In this document: positions 24,270 to 32,425 of the stretch, piece after piece
How positions within the stretch are numbered: position 1 is the stretch's first letter
Layout of the letters: each line of letters begins with the position of its first letter
Source of the DNA: Ornithinimicrobium sp. F0845
GTDB taxonomy: Bacteria; Actinomycetota; Actinomycetes; Actinomycetales; Dermatophilaceae
Length of the DNA stretch: 53,315 bases
Direction of reading: 5' to 3'
Assembly: GCF_023015765.1 (NCBI RefSeq)
Contig: NZ_JALKAL010000019.1
Location: 1 to 53,315, forward strand
Notes under the pieces: generated by a model
Database searches by the model: none
Told to the model about the DNA's origin: nothing
Seen by the model: the letters and a program-made list of their open reading frames with translations, nothing else
Made by a program: the position numbers and the translations under genes

Positions 24270-24309
24270 GTGTGGGTTTTGACCCCGGATATGGGGTCAG
24301 AAGCCACAC
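24270..24309 (-). terminator. Long imperfect hairpin
   Basis: GTGTGGGTTTTGACCCC (24270-24286) pairs with GGGGTCAGAAGCCACAC (24293-24309) at 15 of 17 positions, loop GGATAT. It lies between the end of the acyl-CoA-synthetase-like gene and the BadI-like gene, so it may end or attenuate leftward transcripts; an operator is also possible. Confidence 0.5.
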
Positions 24310-24383
24310 GCTGGCACAGAGTCCACACACGGCATTCGTGCGCGGCGCTCGAGTGCGCGGGGGAGCGGGGAGGGGGCTCGGCG

Positions 24384-24515
24384 ACCGTGGGCCCAGTGAC
24401 GGTGGGCTCAGACGGTGGGCTCAGACGGTGGGCCAGGCGGTGGGCCCAGACGGTGTGCTAGTGATGGTGTGCTCAGTGACGGGGGGCCCAGACTGTGTGC
24501 CCAGACGGTGGGCTC
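24384..24515. repeat. About 13-bp tandem array reaching into a stop codon
   Basis: About nine or ten degenerate copies of CAGACGGTGGGCT and variants. The last copy overlaps the stop codon at 24514-24516. Unit length varies (13-15 bp), so it is not a CRISPR. Confidence 0.8.
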
Positions 24516-26376
24516 AGGGACCGTGGCCGGCCGCGACGAGCACCTGTTCCCAGGTCACCTGGCGGGGGGCGCCGGCTCGGTCCGGGGTGGCCAGCGCGGC
24601 GATGGCCCGGGCTCGCTCGGTGCGCCCCAGCTCGTCACCGAAGCGGTCGACCACGAGCAGGGCACGCGGACGGGCGAGTCCGCCCATCACCTCGCGCACC
24701 GTGTCCATCAGTTCCACGGCAACAGCGTCCAGGTCCGGATCGTGCCCCACCTCGCCGCTGAGCTCGACCGCGGCCACGATCGCGCGGCCCAGCTCGGGGT
24801 CCTTGCGCCATGTGACCTCCGCGGTCGCGACGAACGGGTGCTCGGCGAGGACCTCCCGGACCTCGCGCAGGGACACCAGCTGGCCGGAGACCGAGACCAC
24901 GTCGTCGGTGCGTCCCAGGAAGGAGACGGTGCCCGCACGGTCGCGGACCGCCAGGTCCCCGGTGGAGTAGGAGCCCGGGTGGCGCGTCCAGTGCGTGTCC
25001 GTCACCGCGGCCTGGGCACCCTCGACACCGACCATGGTGCCTGCCCACGGAAGGCGCAGCACGACCTCGCCAACCAGGCCGTCCGACAGCGGCAGGCCGT
25101 CCGGCGCCACGATGTCCAGCCCGCAGTCCGGCAGGGCTCCGCGGTCGGCTCGGGTGTCATTGCTCGGGTGCCGCACGTCGGTGACGCGGACAATCCCGCC
25201 GAGCTCGAGTTGCCCCCAGGCGTCCGAGACGCGCAGGTGCTGATCGGCGAAGGCCTCGCTGAGCCACTGCGCCAGCTCCTCCTCGACCGGTTCGCCGGCT
25301 GTGGTGACGCGTCGCAGCGAGGGGAGGGCTGACGCCTCGGGGAGTTCTCGTGCCCACCCCCGCACGGTGCGCACGACCGACGGGCTGGTCACCACGTGTT
25401 CGACGTCGTAACGCTTGATGATGTCCCAGGCCCGAGTCTGGCTGGGCACGTCCAACGTGCCCTCGAACATGACAGCGGTGTCACCATAGGCGAGCGGACC
25501 GTAGATCCCGTGGAACTGGGTGACGGCCCAGGCGACGTCCCCAGCACACCAGAAGACGCCGCCGGTGCGAAGCTCGCGGTGCACCGCCAGGGCGCCCGCC
25601 AGCATGGTGGCCGTCCCATGGATGACCGACACCGGCTGACCGCCCTTGGTGGCCAGCGGCACTGATGCGATCGGGTGGTCGCTGGGTAGTGCCACGGGGG
25701 CGGAGGCATCACCATCGGGGTCCGGCACCGGCTGACGGGGCCGGGTGGCGGCCACCAGGTCGTGGTACCACCGATCGCCCTCGAACCAGGCGACGTCCAT
25801 CCCGGTGCGTCGCACGACGATGGTGTGCTGGACCGAGCCCCCGGCCAGCAGAGCCTCATCGGCCCGGGCCTTCAGAGGCAGCACCGTGCCGTGTCGCCAG
25901 GCGCCGTCCTGGGTGAACAGCACCTTGAGGTCCAGCATCTCCAGGCGGTCCGCCAGCGGCTCCACCGGCAGGGGTGCGGGAAGCACGGTGTGCACGGCGC
26001 CCACGCGCGCGCAGGCGAGCATCGCGACCACCGTCTCGGGCAGCCATCCCAGGTGCAGGCCGACCCGGTCCCCCGCTCCCACGCCCATGCCCCGCAGCGC
26101 TCGGGCCAGGGTGCAGACCTGCTCGTGCAGCTCGGCATACGTCAGGGACCGACGATCGCCCGGCTCGCCCTCCCACAGCACGGCCACCTGATCGCCACGG
26201 TCCGGGAGGTGCCGGTCCAGGCAGTTGACAGAGAGATTGAGGCGGCCGTCGGCGAACCAGTGGCCAGAGCGTGGGCCGGACTGCCAGAGACGGGAGTATG
26301 CCGTGTCCCAGGTGATCAGGTCGGCGACCGCTGCCCACTCCTCCGGTGGGGGAGAGGTCAGCCGGGTCTCAGACAT
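24514..26376 (-). CDS. Acetyl-CoA-synthetase-like protein with degenerate adenylation motifs
   Basis: The 620-aa protein aligns by eye with acetyl/propionyl-CoA synthetases: the N-terminal segment (ITWDTAYSRLWQSGPRSGHWFADGRLN) and the hinge region YSTGDLAVRDRAGTVSFLGRTDDVVSVSG are clear. However, the phosphate-binding loop (normally TSGTTGKPKG) reads LATKGGQPVSVIHG near residue 245, the WWQTE motif reads AWGQLELGG, and the catalytic C-terminal lysine segment reads LGRTERARAI with no Lys. It may be inactive, regulatory, or use a pre-activated substrate. The start overlaps the IclR stop by 8 bp. ATG 26376 is chosen; longer in-frame starts lie inside the IclR gene. Confidence 0.8.
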   Translation of the reverse strand: MSETRLTSPPPEEWAAVADLITWDTAYSRLWQSGPRSGHWFADGRLNLSVNCLDRHLPDRGDQVAVLWEGEPGDRRSLTYAELHEQVCTLARALRGMGVGAGDRVGLHLGWLPETVVAMLACARVGAVHTVLPAPLPVEPLADRLEMLDLKVLFTQDGAWRHGTVLPLKARADEALLAGGSVQHTIVVRRTGMDVAWFEGDRWYHDLVAATRPRQPVPDPDGDASAPVALPSDHPIASVPLATKGGQPVSVIHGTATMLAGALAVHRELRTGGVFWCAGDVAWAVTQFHGIYGPLAYGDTAVMFEGTLDVPSQTRAWDIIKRYDVEHVVTSPSVVRTVRGWARELPEASALPSLRRVTTAGEPVEEELAQWLSEAFADQHLRVSDAWGQLELGGIVRVTDVRHPSNDTRADRGALPDCGLDIVAPDGLPLSDGLVGEVVLRLPWAGTMVGVEGAQAAVTDTHWTRHPGSYSTGDLAVRDRAGTVSFLGRTDDVVSVSGQLVSLREVREVLAEHPFVATAEVTWRKDPELGRAIVAAVELSGEVGHDPDLDAVAVELMDTVREVMGGLARPRALLVVDRFGDELGRTERARAIAALATPDRAGAPRQVTWEQVLVAAGHGP

Positions 26377-27157
26377 GCCCCAGGGTCCTTCCTGCCGCAT
26401 GGGCGGCGCGGGCGAGGTGACCGACGGTCCGGTTGATGATGGCCGGGTCGTCAGGTCGGTCGAGCGCGGCAGCGAGCGCCGCCACGGTGCCACCCTGTCC
26501 GTCCAGCAGCGGCACCGCAACCTCCGCCTGCAGTGTCGGATCGGCGGGGTCGTGCGCCAGGTGGTCGGCGGCTGCCCACAGCTCGCGCGCGCCGTCCTGC
26601 AGGGCGGCGATCCGGTCGAGCTCATCGGCCCCGTCCAGCGCGCGGGCCCACTCCTCGTCGCTGCTGCGGGCCGCCAGGAGTCGGCCGCCCGCGCACCCGA
26701 GGGCCGGGCCGACCCGGTGCGTGTCGCGGTACGGTCCGCGGCCGTCGCCGTCGACGCGGTCGATGTAGACGATCTCGCCGTGCACCAGGGTCTCGACGTG
26801 GATGGTCGTGCCGATCTGGTCGCGCAGCTGGCCCAGGTAGGGGCCCAACGCTCCCAGCAGGGGGAGGCGGGACAGGTAGTGGTTGGACAGCCGGGTCAGC
26901 TCCGGGCCCAAGCCGTACCGGGAGGAGCGTGGGTCCTGGACGACCAGGTCGGCCAGCACCAGCGAGCGCAGCAAGCGGTGCACCGTCGGGATCGACATCT
27001 GGGAGCGTTCGGCCAGGTCGGTGAGCTGCTGGTATGCCGGACCCTCGCCGAGCAGCTCCAGCAACCGGGCCGCGTTGCGCACCGTACCGAGCCCGCCGCG
27101 ACCCCCGGCTCCGACCTCGGTGGCCCTGCCGGTCGGCTCGACCTGTCCTGCGTTCAT
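26369..27157 (-). CDS. IclR family transcriptional regulator
   Basis: The 262-aa protein has the IclR layout: winged HTH (residues about 24-85, LTDLAERSQMSIPTVHRLLRSLVLADLV) and a GAF-like effector domain (GTTIHVETLVHGEIVYIDRVDG, VAVPLLDGQGGTVAALAAAL). Members sense aromatic or organic acids or their CoA derivatives. It is divergent from the ABC operon and cotranscribed with the acetyl-CoA-synthetase-like gene. A palindrome inside the ABC promoter is its probable operator, so it likely represses the rightward unit until the substrate arrives. Confidence 0.9.
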   Translation of the reverse strand: MNAGQVEPTGRATEVGAGGRGGLGTVRNAARLLELLGEGPAYQQLTDLAERSQMSIPTVHRLLRSLVLADLVVQDPRSSRYGLGPELTRLSNHYLSRLPLLGALGPYLGQLRDQIGTTIHVETLVHGEIVYIDRVDGDGRGPYRDTHRVGPALGCAGGRLLAARSSDEEWARALDGADELDRIAALQDGARELWAAADHLAHDPADPTLQAEVAVPLLDGQGGTVAALAAALDRPDDPAIINRTVGHLARAAHAAGRTLGHV

Positions 27158-27231
27158 GTCTCCCCGTGCCTCCAGGTTCCTCGTTCTGGATCAGTCAATC
27201 ACATTCTGAGATAACTTTCCGGTGACGGTGC

Positions 27232-27260
27232 TTGCGTTTCAGATAGTGAAAACCTAGAGT
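27232..27260 (+). promoter_or_regulatory. Promoter of ABC/ligase operon with IclR-type palindrome
   Basis: TTGCGT (27232-27237), 17-bp spacer and TAGAGT (27255-27260) form a good sigma-A promoter. TTTCA-GATAG-TGAAA (27237-27251), a perfect 5-bp-arm palindrome, lies wholly in the spacer. IclR proteins bind such TTTCA/TGAAA-like sites, so repression by occlusion is plausible. Confidence 0.65.
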
Positions 27261-27337
27261 CAGTTCTCGACCAGAAGACTGACTTCTCCGGAAGATCCAG
27301 CTCCCAAGGATTCAACGACGAACATCAGGAGTGGCTA

Positions 27338-28246
27338 GTGCTCACCAGGGCCTATCAGCATTCGCTGCGCGGCAGCCACCTCCCCGCCGGTCAACCGCTG
27401 CTCGAGGTCGACAACGTCTCCCTGCGCTTCGGTGGCGTCAAGGCGCTGAGCGACATCTCGATCACGGTGACCGAGGGCGACGTCCACGCGATCATCGGTC
27501 CCAACGGTGCCGGCAAGTCCTCGCTCCTGAACTGCATCAGCGGGCTCTACCACCCGCAGGAGGGTGAGATCCGTCTGCGCACGGCCGTGGCAGCCGGTCC
27601 CGAGGCGGCGGTCGGCGAGGCGGAGGATTCGGGCCGACCCACCGGAGAGGTGCGCACCCACACGCTGACCAAACTGCCGCCATACAAGATCGCGCGGTTG
27701 GGCGTGGCCCGCTCCTTCCAGAACATCGAGCTGTTCGCCCACATGACGGTCCTGGAGAACCTCATGCTGGGTCGCCACATCCACATGAAGAAGAGCGTGC
27801 TCGCCTCGATGCTGTGGTTCGGCCCGGCGCGCAACCAGGAGATCGAGCACCGGCACCTCGTCGAGGAGGTCATCGACCTGCTGCAGCTCCAGGCGGTGCG
27901 CAACAAGCCGGTCGGGGCCCTGGCCTACGGCATTCAGAAGCGGGTCGAGCTGGGCCGGGCGCTGTGCCTGCAGCCGGCGCTCCTGCTGCTGGACGAGCCG
28001 ATGGCCGGCATGAACGCCGAGGAGAAGGAGGACATGGCGCGCTACATCCTCGACGTGCACGAGCTGGCGCACGTCTCCGTCGTCCTCATCGAGCACGACA
28101 TGAACGTCGTCATGGACATCTCCGACCGGGTCAGCGTGCTGGACTTCGGGCGGCTCATCGCCGACGGGACGCCGGATGAGGTGAAGGCCGATCCTGCCGT
28201 GATCGAGGCCTACCTCGGGGCGGAGGAGGAGAGCGACCGTGGCTGA
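27338..28246 (+). CDS. ABC transporter ATPase, LivG type
   Basis: This 302-aa ATPase powers a branched-chain-amino-acid-type (HAAT) importer. Walker A is GPNGAGKS near residue 54, Walker B LLLLDEPMAGMN, and the H-loop IEHDMNVVM. The ABC signature is AYGIQKRVELGRAL instead of LSYGQQR, a noticeable change. An extra 30-residue Gly/Glu-rich insertion (VAAGPEAAVGEAEDSGRPTG) sits between Walker A and the Q-loop. GTG 27338 has AGGAG upstream. Overlaps the ligase start by 8 bp. Confidence 0.92.
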   Translation: MLTRAYQHSLRGSHLPAGQPLLEVDNVSLRFGGVKALSDISITVTEGDVHAIIGPNGAGKSSLLNCISGLYHPQEGEIRLRTAVAAGPEAAVGEAEDSGRPTGEVRTHTLTKLPPYKIARLGVARSFQNIELFAHMTVLENLMLGRHIHMKKSVLASMLWFGPARNQEIEHRHLVEEVIDLLQLQAVRNKPVGALAYGIQKRVELGRALCLQPALLLLDEPMAGMNAEEKEDMARYILDVHELAHVSVVLIEHDMNVVMDISDRVSVLDFGRLIADGTPDEVKADPAVIEAYLGAEEESDRG

Positions 28247-30284
28247 GGACCTGCAAAACCACTCGGAAATTGCGGGTGGGACCAGCAAAACCACTACAAA
28301 AATTGGGGAGACCACGTTCCCGCGCCTGCTGGCGGGGTTGGCCGCCGAGCGTCCCGACGACGTGGCGATGCAGGAGAAGCAGTACGGCATCTGGCAGCCC
28401 ATCACGTGGGCGCAGTACGCCCAGCGGGTCAAGGACACCGCGCACGGGCTGGCGGCGCTCGGTGTCGAGCGCGGCGAGATCGTCGCCGTCCTGGGCGACA
28501 ACCGGCCGGAGTGGCTGATCGCCGAGCTCGCCGCGCAGAGCATGGGCTGCGCGGTGGTCGGCATCTACCCGACCTCGATCGGCGAGGAGCTGCGGCACAT
28601 CCTGACCATGTCCCGTGCCCGGGTCGTGGTCGCGGAGGACCAGGAGCAGGTGGACAAGCTGCTGCGCCTGCTCTCCGAGGAGCCGGCTGACGGCGAGCCG
28701 CTGCTGGTCGAGCGGATCGCCTACTACGACCCGCACGGCCTGGAGCAGTATGACGACGAAGTGCTGCTCGACTTCACCGACCTGGAGGCGATGGGTCGCG
28801 GGCGTGCGGAGTCCCATCCCACCTGGTTCGAGGAGCAGGTCGCCGCGGGGCGCCCGGACGACATCGCGGTCATCTGCACGACCTCCGGGACCACCTCCAA
28901 GCCGAAGCTCGGCGAGCTGTCCCACAGCAACCTGCTGACCATGGGCGAGCACCTGACCCAGATCGATCCGATCCGGGCCAAGGACCGCTACGTCTCGTTC
29001 CTGCCATTCGCCTGGATCGGCGAGCAGATGCTGGCGGTCGCCTGTGGGCTGTCCCAGGGCGTGACGATCTCCTTCCCGGAGGACAGCTCCACCCAGCGCA
29101 GCGACCTGCGCGAGATCGGTCCTGACGTGATGTTCTCACCCCCGCGCATCTGGGAGTCGATGCTCTCGGAGGTGCAGGTGCGCATCGACGAGGCCGGCTG
29201 GTTCAAGCGGAAGGTCTTCGGCTGGGGCTACGACGTCGGTGACAAGGTCGCTGCGATGCGGGTCACCGGCAAGAAGCCCGGTCCACTGTTGAGCCTGAGC
29301 CACACGGTGGCCGACGCGGTCGCCACCCGCCCGGTCCGCGACCAGCTGGGCCTGGCCCGGATCCGGCGCTGCTACACCGGCGGCGCTCCGCTCGGGCCCG
29401 ACGTCTTCCGCTTCTTCCACGCGATCGGCGTCAACCTGAAGCAGATCTACGGGCAGACCGAGATCTGTGGCATCGCCGTCGTGCACCGCGACGACGACGT
29501 GCCGTTCAACACCGTGGGCACCCCGATCCCGGGGACCGAGATGCGCATCACCGACGACGGCGAGATCCTGCTGCGCTCTGCCTCGGTGTTCCGTGGCTAC
29601 CACCGTCAGCCGGAGGAGACGGCCCGGACCGTCGACGAGCAGGGCTGGTTGCACACCGGGGACGCCGGCTACGTCGACGACAACGGACACCTGGTCGTGA
29701 TCGACCGGGCCAAGGACGTGCTCACCGCGTCCGACGGCACCCGTTACTCGAGCGCGTTCATCGAGAACAAGCTGAAGTTCAGCCCGTACGTCGAGGAGGC
29801 CGTGGTCTTCGCCCCGAGCGACTCCCCGGAGGACGCCGGTGGGATGACGGCGCTGATCACCCTGGACCCGGCGACCGTCGGGTCGTGGGCCGAGCACGAG
29901 CGGCTCAGCTACACGACCTACACAGACCTGGCGGCCAAGCCGGAGGTCTATGACCTCATCGCCGAGGAGGCGACCCGGGCCAACGAGGATCTGCCCGAGA
30001 CGATCCGGGTGACGCGTTTCGTCCTGCTGCACAAGCAGCTGGACCCCGACGACGACGAGATCACCCGCACCCGCAAGGTGCGGCGCAACGTGATTGCCGA
30101 ACGCTACGGGCAGATCATCGCGGCGCTGCAGCGTGGAGCGGACGCCGTGAGCATCCACAGCCGGGTGACCTACCAGGACGGCTCGAGCATCGAGCGCGAG
30201 CTGACCCTGGACATCTTTGACCTGACCACCTACACGATCCCGCAGGGCCGGGGCCGTCGACCCGTCTGGAGTGGCAGGCGATGA
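28239..30284 (+). CDS. AMP-dependent long-chain-type acyl-CoA synthetase (FadD15-like)
   Basis: It activates a carboxylic acid to its CoA thioester with ATP. The 681-aa protein has the adenylation core: TTSGTTSKPKLGELSH near residues 213-228 (Ser replaces Gly), YGQTEICGI, HTGDAGYVDDNGHLVVIDRAKD and a C-terminal lysine in RTRKVRRNV. It is the only ligase homologue in the island with near-intact motifs, so it probably does the activation after import. The first 30 codons have unusual A-rich use. GTG 28239 is preceded by GGAGGAG and overlaps the ATPase stop. Confidence 0.92.
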   Translation: MAEDLQNHSEIAGGTSKTTTKIGETTFPRLLAGLAAERPDDVAMQEKQYGIWQPITWAQYAQRVKDTAHGLAALGVERGEIVAVLGDNRPEWLIAELAAQSMGCAVVGIYPTSIGEELRHILTMSRARVVVAEDQEQVDKLLRLLSEEPADGEPLLVERIAYYDPHGLEQYDDEVLLDFTDLEAMGRGRAESHPTWFEEQVAAGRPDDIAVICTTSGTTSKPKLGELSHSNLLTMGEHLTQIDPIRAKDRYVSFLPFAWIGEQMLAVACGLSQGVTISFPEDSSTQRSDLREIGPDVMFSPPRIWESMLSEVQVRIDEAGWFKRKVFGWGYDVGDKVAAMRVTGKKPGPLLSLSHTVADAVATRPVRDQLGLARIRRCYTGGAPLGPDVFRFFHAIGVNLKQIYGQTEICGIAVVHRDDDVPFNTVGTPIPGTEMRITDDGEILLRSASVFRGYHRQPEETARTVDEQGWLHTGDAGYVDDNGHLVVIDRAKDVLTASDGTRYSSAFIENKLKFSPYVEEAVVFAPSDSPEDAGGMTALITLDPATVGSWAEHERLSYTTYTDLAAKPEVYDLIAEEATRANEDLPETIRVTRFVLLHKQLDPDDDEITRTRKVRRNVIAERYGQIIAALQRGADAVSIHSRVTYQDGSSIERELTLDIFDLTTYTIPQGRGRRPVWSGRR

Positions 30285-30361
30285 GCGACAGCACCGGCGA
30301 GGACACGAGCGTGCGAGGACCGGAGCGGTCCACGGAGCTCTCAGGAGGGATTTGTGAGTAA
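30281..30361 (+). CDS. Possible 26-residue coupled small ORF
   Basis: ATG 30281 overlaps the ligase stop (ATGA), and the frame ends in TAA at 30359-30361, overlapping the permease start GTG 30354. It encodes a Ser/Glu-rich peptide MSDSTGEDTS...GGICE. Both overlaps are typical of translational coupling, which may keep ribosomes flowing into the permease gene; the peptide itself could be meaningless. No homologue is recognised. Confidence 0.4.
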   Translation: MSDSTGEDTSVRGPERSTELSGGICE

Positions 30362-31226
30362 CTTCATCAACCAGCTGGCCTACGGGCTCGCGGACGGGTC
30401 GATCCTGGCGCTGGCGGCGCTCGGGTTCGTCCTGATCTACAAGGCGACCGGCGTGATCAACTTTGCTCAGGGCGAGTTCCTCCTGGTCGGCGCCTACATG
30501 TTCTACACCGCGTTCGTGGTGCTGCAGCTGCCGCTGGTCCTGGCCGTGGTCTTCGGAGTCGTGGTCGCCACGATCATCGGTGTGCTGGTCGAGCGGTTGA
30601 TCCTGCGCCCGATGGTCGGGGAGAACCCGATCAGCATCATCATGGTCACGATCGGTCTGTCGATGTTCATGAAGGCGGTGGTCCAGGCCTTCTACGGCAC
30701 GACCCCGAAGAGTCAGCCGGCCATCCTGCCGCGCAGCTCCGTGGAGTTCCTCGGCGCGACGATCCCGCTGAACCGGCTGCTGGCGATCGTCATCGCCGCA
30801 GTTGTGCTCACCGCGTTCACCATCTTCTTCCGCAGGTCCCGTCACGGCGTCGCGATGCGTGCGGTGGCCGACGACCAGCAGGCCGCGATGACGATGGGGA
30901 TCTCGGTGCGCCGCATCTTCGCGATGGCCTGGGCGCTGGCCGCGGTCAGCGCCCTGATCGCCGGTGTCCTGCTCGGTGACATCTCGGCAGTCGACCAGAA
31001 CATCGCCGCCTTCGGCCTGATGGTCTTCCCGGTGGTGATCCTGGGCGGGCTGGACTCGGTCCCCGGCACCATCGTCGGTGGCCTGACCATCGGACTGCTG
31101 CACCAGTTCACAGCGGCCTACTGGGACGCCGGACTGGCCGGCGTCGTCCCCTACATCGCTCTCGTCCTGATCCTGCTCGTGCGTCCGTACGGCATCTTCG
31201 GCGAGACCCGGATCGAGAGGGTGTGA
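30354..31226 (+). CDS. ABC transporter permease, LivH type
   Basis: The 290-aa protein is a membrane permease of the LivH family with about eight hydrophobic helices. Family landmarks are GFVLIYKATGVINFAQGEFLLVGAY near the N-terminus and RAVADDQQAAMTMGISVRRIFAMAWALAA, the cytoplasmic loop that contacts the ATPase, then VVILGGLDSVPGTIVGG. Strong AGGAGG upstream of GTG 30354. It pairs with the LivM-type gene 7 bp after its stop. Confidence 0.94.
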   Translation: MSNFINQLAYGLADGSILALAALGFVLIYKATGVINFAQGEFLLVGAYMFYTAFVVLQLPLVLAVVFGVVVATIIGVLVERLILRPMVGENPISIIMVTIGLSMFMKAVVQAFYGTTPKSQPAILPRSSVEFLGATIPLNRLLAIVIAAVVLTAFTIFFRRSRHGVAMRAVADDQQAAMTMGISVRRIFAMAWALAAVSALIAGVLLGDISAVDQNIAAFGLMVFPVVILGGLDSVPGTIVGGLTIGLLHQFTAAYWDAGLAGVVPYIALVLILLVRPYGIFGETRIERV

Positions 31227-31233
31227 GCTGACG

Positions 31234-32304
31234 ATGGCTGCGACATCAACCGGAATCCACCACCGGAGCTACACCTCCGAGCTGCGCCTGCGGGCCACCA
31301 AGGCTGAGTACTTCCGGCTGGGACTGATGACGGTCCTGCTGCTGGTCCTGCCGTTCGTGCTGGACAACTACTGGCTCTCCATCGCCAACACCATCATGAT
31401 CGCGGTGATCGGCGCGGTCGGCCTCAACATCCTGGTCGGCTACACCGGGCAGATCTCGCTGGGTCAGGGCGGCTTCATGGCCGTCGGCGCCTACTCCTCG
31501 GCGATCCTGTCCGACCGGATCGGCCTGCCGACCCCGCTGGCGATCCTGCTGGCCGTGCTGCTCACCGCCGCGGTCGGGGTCTTCTTCGGCCTGCCCGGTC
31601 TGCGCCTGAAGGGGCTCTACCTGGCGATCGCGACCCTGGCCAGCCAGGTGATCATCGAGTTCCTGGTGCGCCGTGACTACGGCGACTTCCTCACCGAGGG
31701 ACTGGGCTACCTCAACGTCGACCGGTTCGAGTTCCTCGGGTTCAAGATCGGGGGCCGTGACGTCTTCGAGCAGCAGTGGTACTGGATCCTGATGATCCTG
31801 GCCGTGCTGGCAGTCGTCTCAGCGCGGAACATCTTCCGCACGGGTCTGGGCCGCTCGTTCATGGCGGTGCGCGACCAGGACATCGCGGCCGAGGCCATCG
31901 GCGTCAACCTGACCCGGGCCAAGCTGACAGCCTTTGCGGTCAGCTCCGCCTTCGTCGGCCTGGCCGGCTCGTTGACCGCGCACTACAGCGAGGTCGTCTC
32001 GTGGGAGAAGTTCACCCTTGACGTCTCGATCCTCTACCTGGCGATGATCATCGTCGGTGGTCTGGGCAGTGTCGCCGGCGCCGTCTACGGCGCGATCTTC
32101 ATGACCCTGCTGCCGGAGCTGATCCGCCGACTGGCCAACGCCCTGGAGTCGACCCTGCCCTTCCTGGGTGACCAGCTCCCGGCCGTGCGCAACGCCACCT
32201 TCGGCGCGATCATCATCGCCTTCCTGATCTTCGAACCACGCGGCCTCGACCGCATCTGGCAACGGATGAAGGACTACTTCAGGTTCTGGCCCTTCCGCTA
32301 CTAG
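31234..32304 (+). CDS. ABC transporter permease, LivM type
   Basis: The 356-aa protein has about nine to ten membrane helices and the LivM pattern: GLNILVGYTGQISLGQGGFMAVGAYSSA, LPGLRLKGLYLAIATLA and DQDIAAEAIGVNLTRAKLTAFAVSSAFVGLAGSL, then GGLGSVAGAVYGAIF. With the LivH-type gene it forms the membrane channel. An N-terminal cytoplasmic tail of 25 residues precedes the first helix. Followed by a 121-bp gap with no clear terminator before the binding protein. Confidence 0.94.
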   Translation: MAATSTGIHHRSYTSELRLRATKAEYFRLGLMTVLLLVLPFVLDNYWLSIANTIMIAVIGAVGLNILVGYTGQISLGQGGFMAVGAYSSAILSDRIGLPTPLAILLAVLLTAAVGVFFGLPGLRLKGLYLAIATLASQVIIEFLVRRDYGDFLTEGLGYLNVDRFEFLGFKIGGRDVFEQQWYWILMILAVLAVVSARNIFRTGLGRSFMAVRDQDIAAEAIGVNLTRAKLTAFAVSSAFVGLAGSLTAHYSEVVSWEKFTLDVSILYLAMIIVGGLGSVAGAVYGAIFMTLLPELIRRLANALESTLPFLGDQLPAVRNATFGAIIIAFLIFEPRGLDRIWQRMKDYFRFWPFRY

Positions 32305-32425
32305 ACGGGCTACCGGCCCCACCCACGTGACCACGGCCGCGTGTCCCCCGCCCACCCCGACCAGTCCACCGAACCGGTCCCGACGACATACAACGCGAAG
32401 CGACACCCCACAGAAGGAGAACGAA

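Larger units (their letters stand above)
23999..24513. other. 515-bp intergenic region with two repeat arrays and a hairpin
   Basis: No credible gene is seen. It holds a 17-bp array at 24217, a 40-bp imperfect hairpin at 24270 and a 13-bp array from 24384 into the end of the preceding gene. A promoter for the downstream unit would be expected between 24000 and 24200, but I cannot point to one confidently. Confidence 0.6.

Noticed and set aside
24384-24515. Tandem units that could suggest a CRISPR array
   Set aside because: Units are 13-15 bp with no unique spacers and no cas genes nearby.
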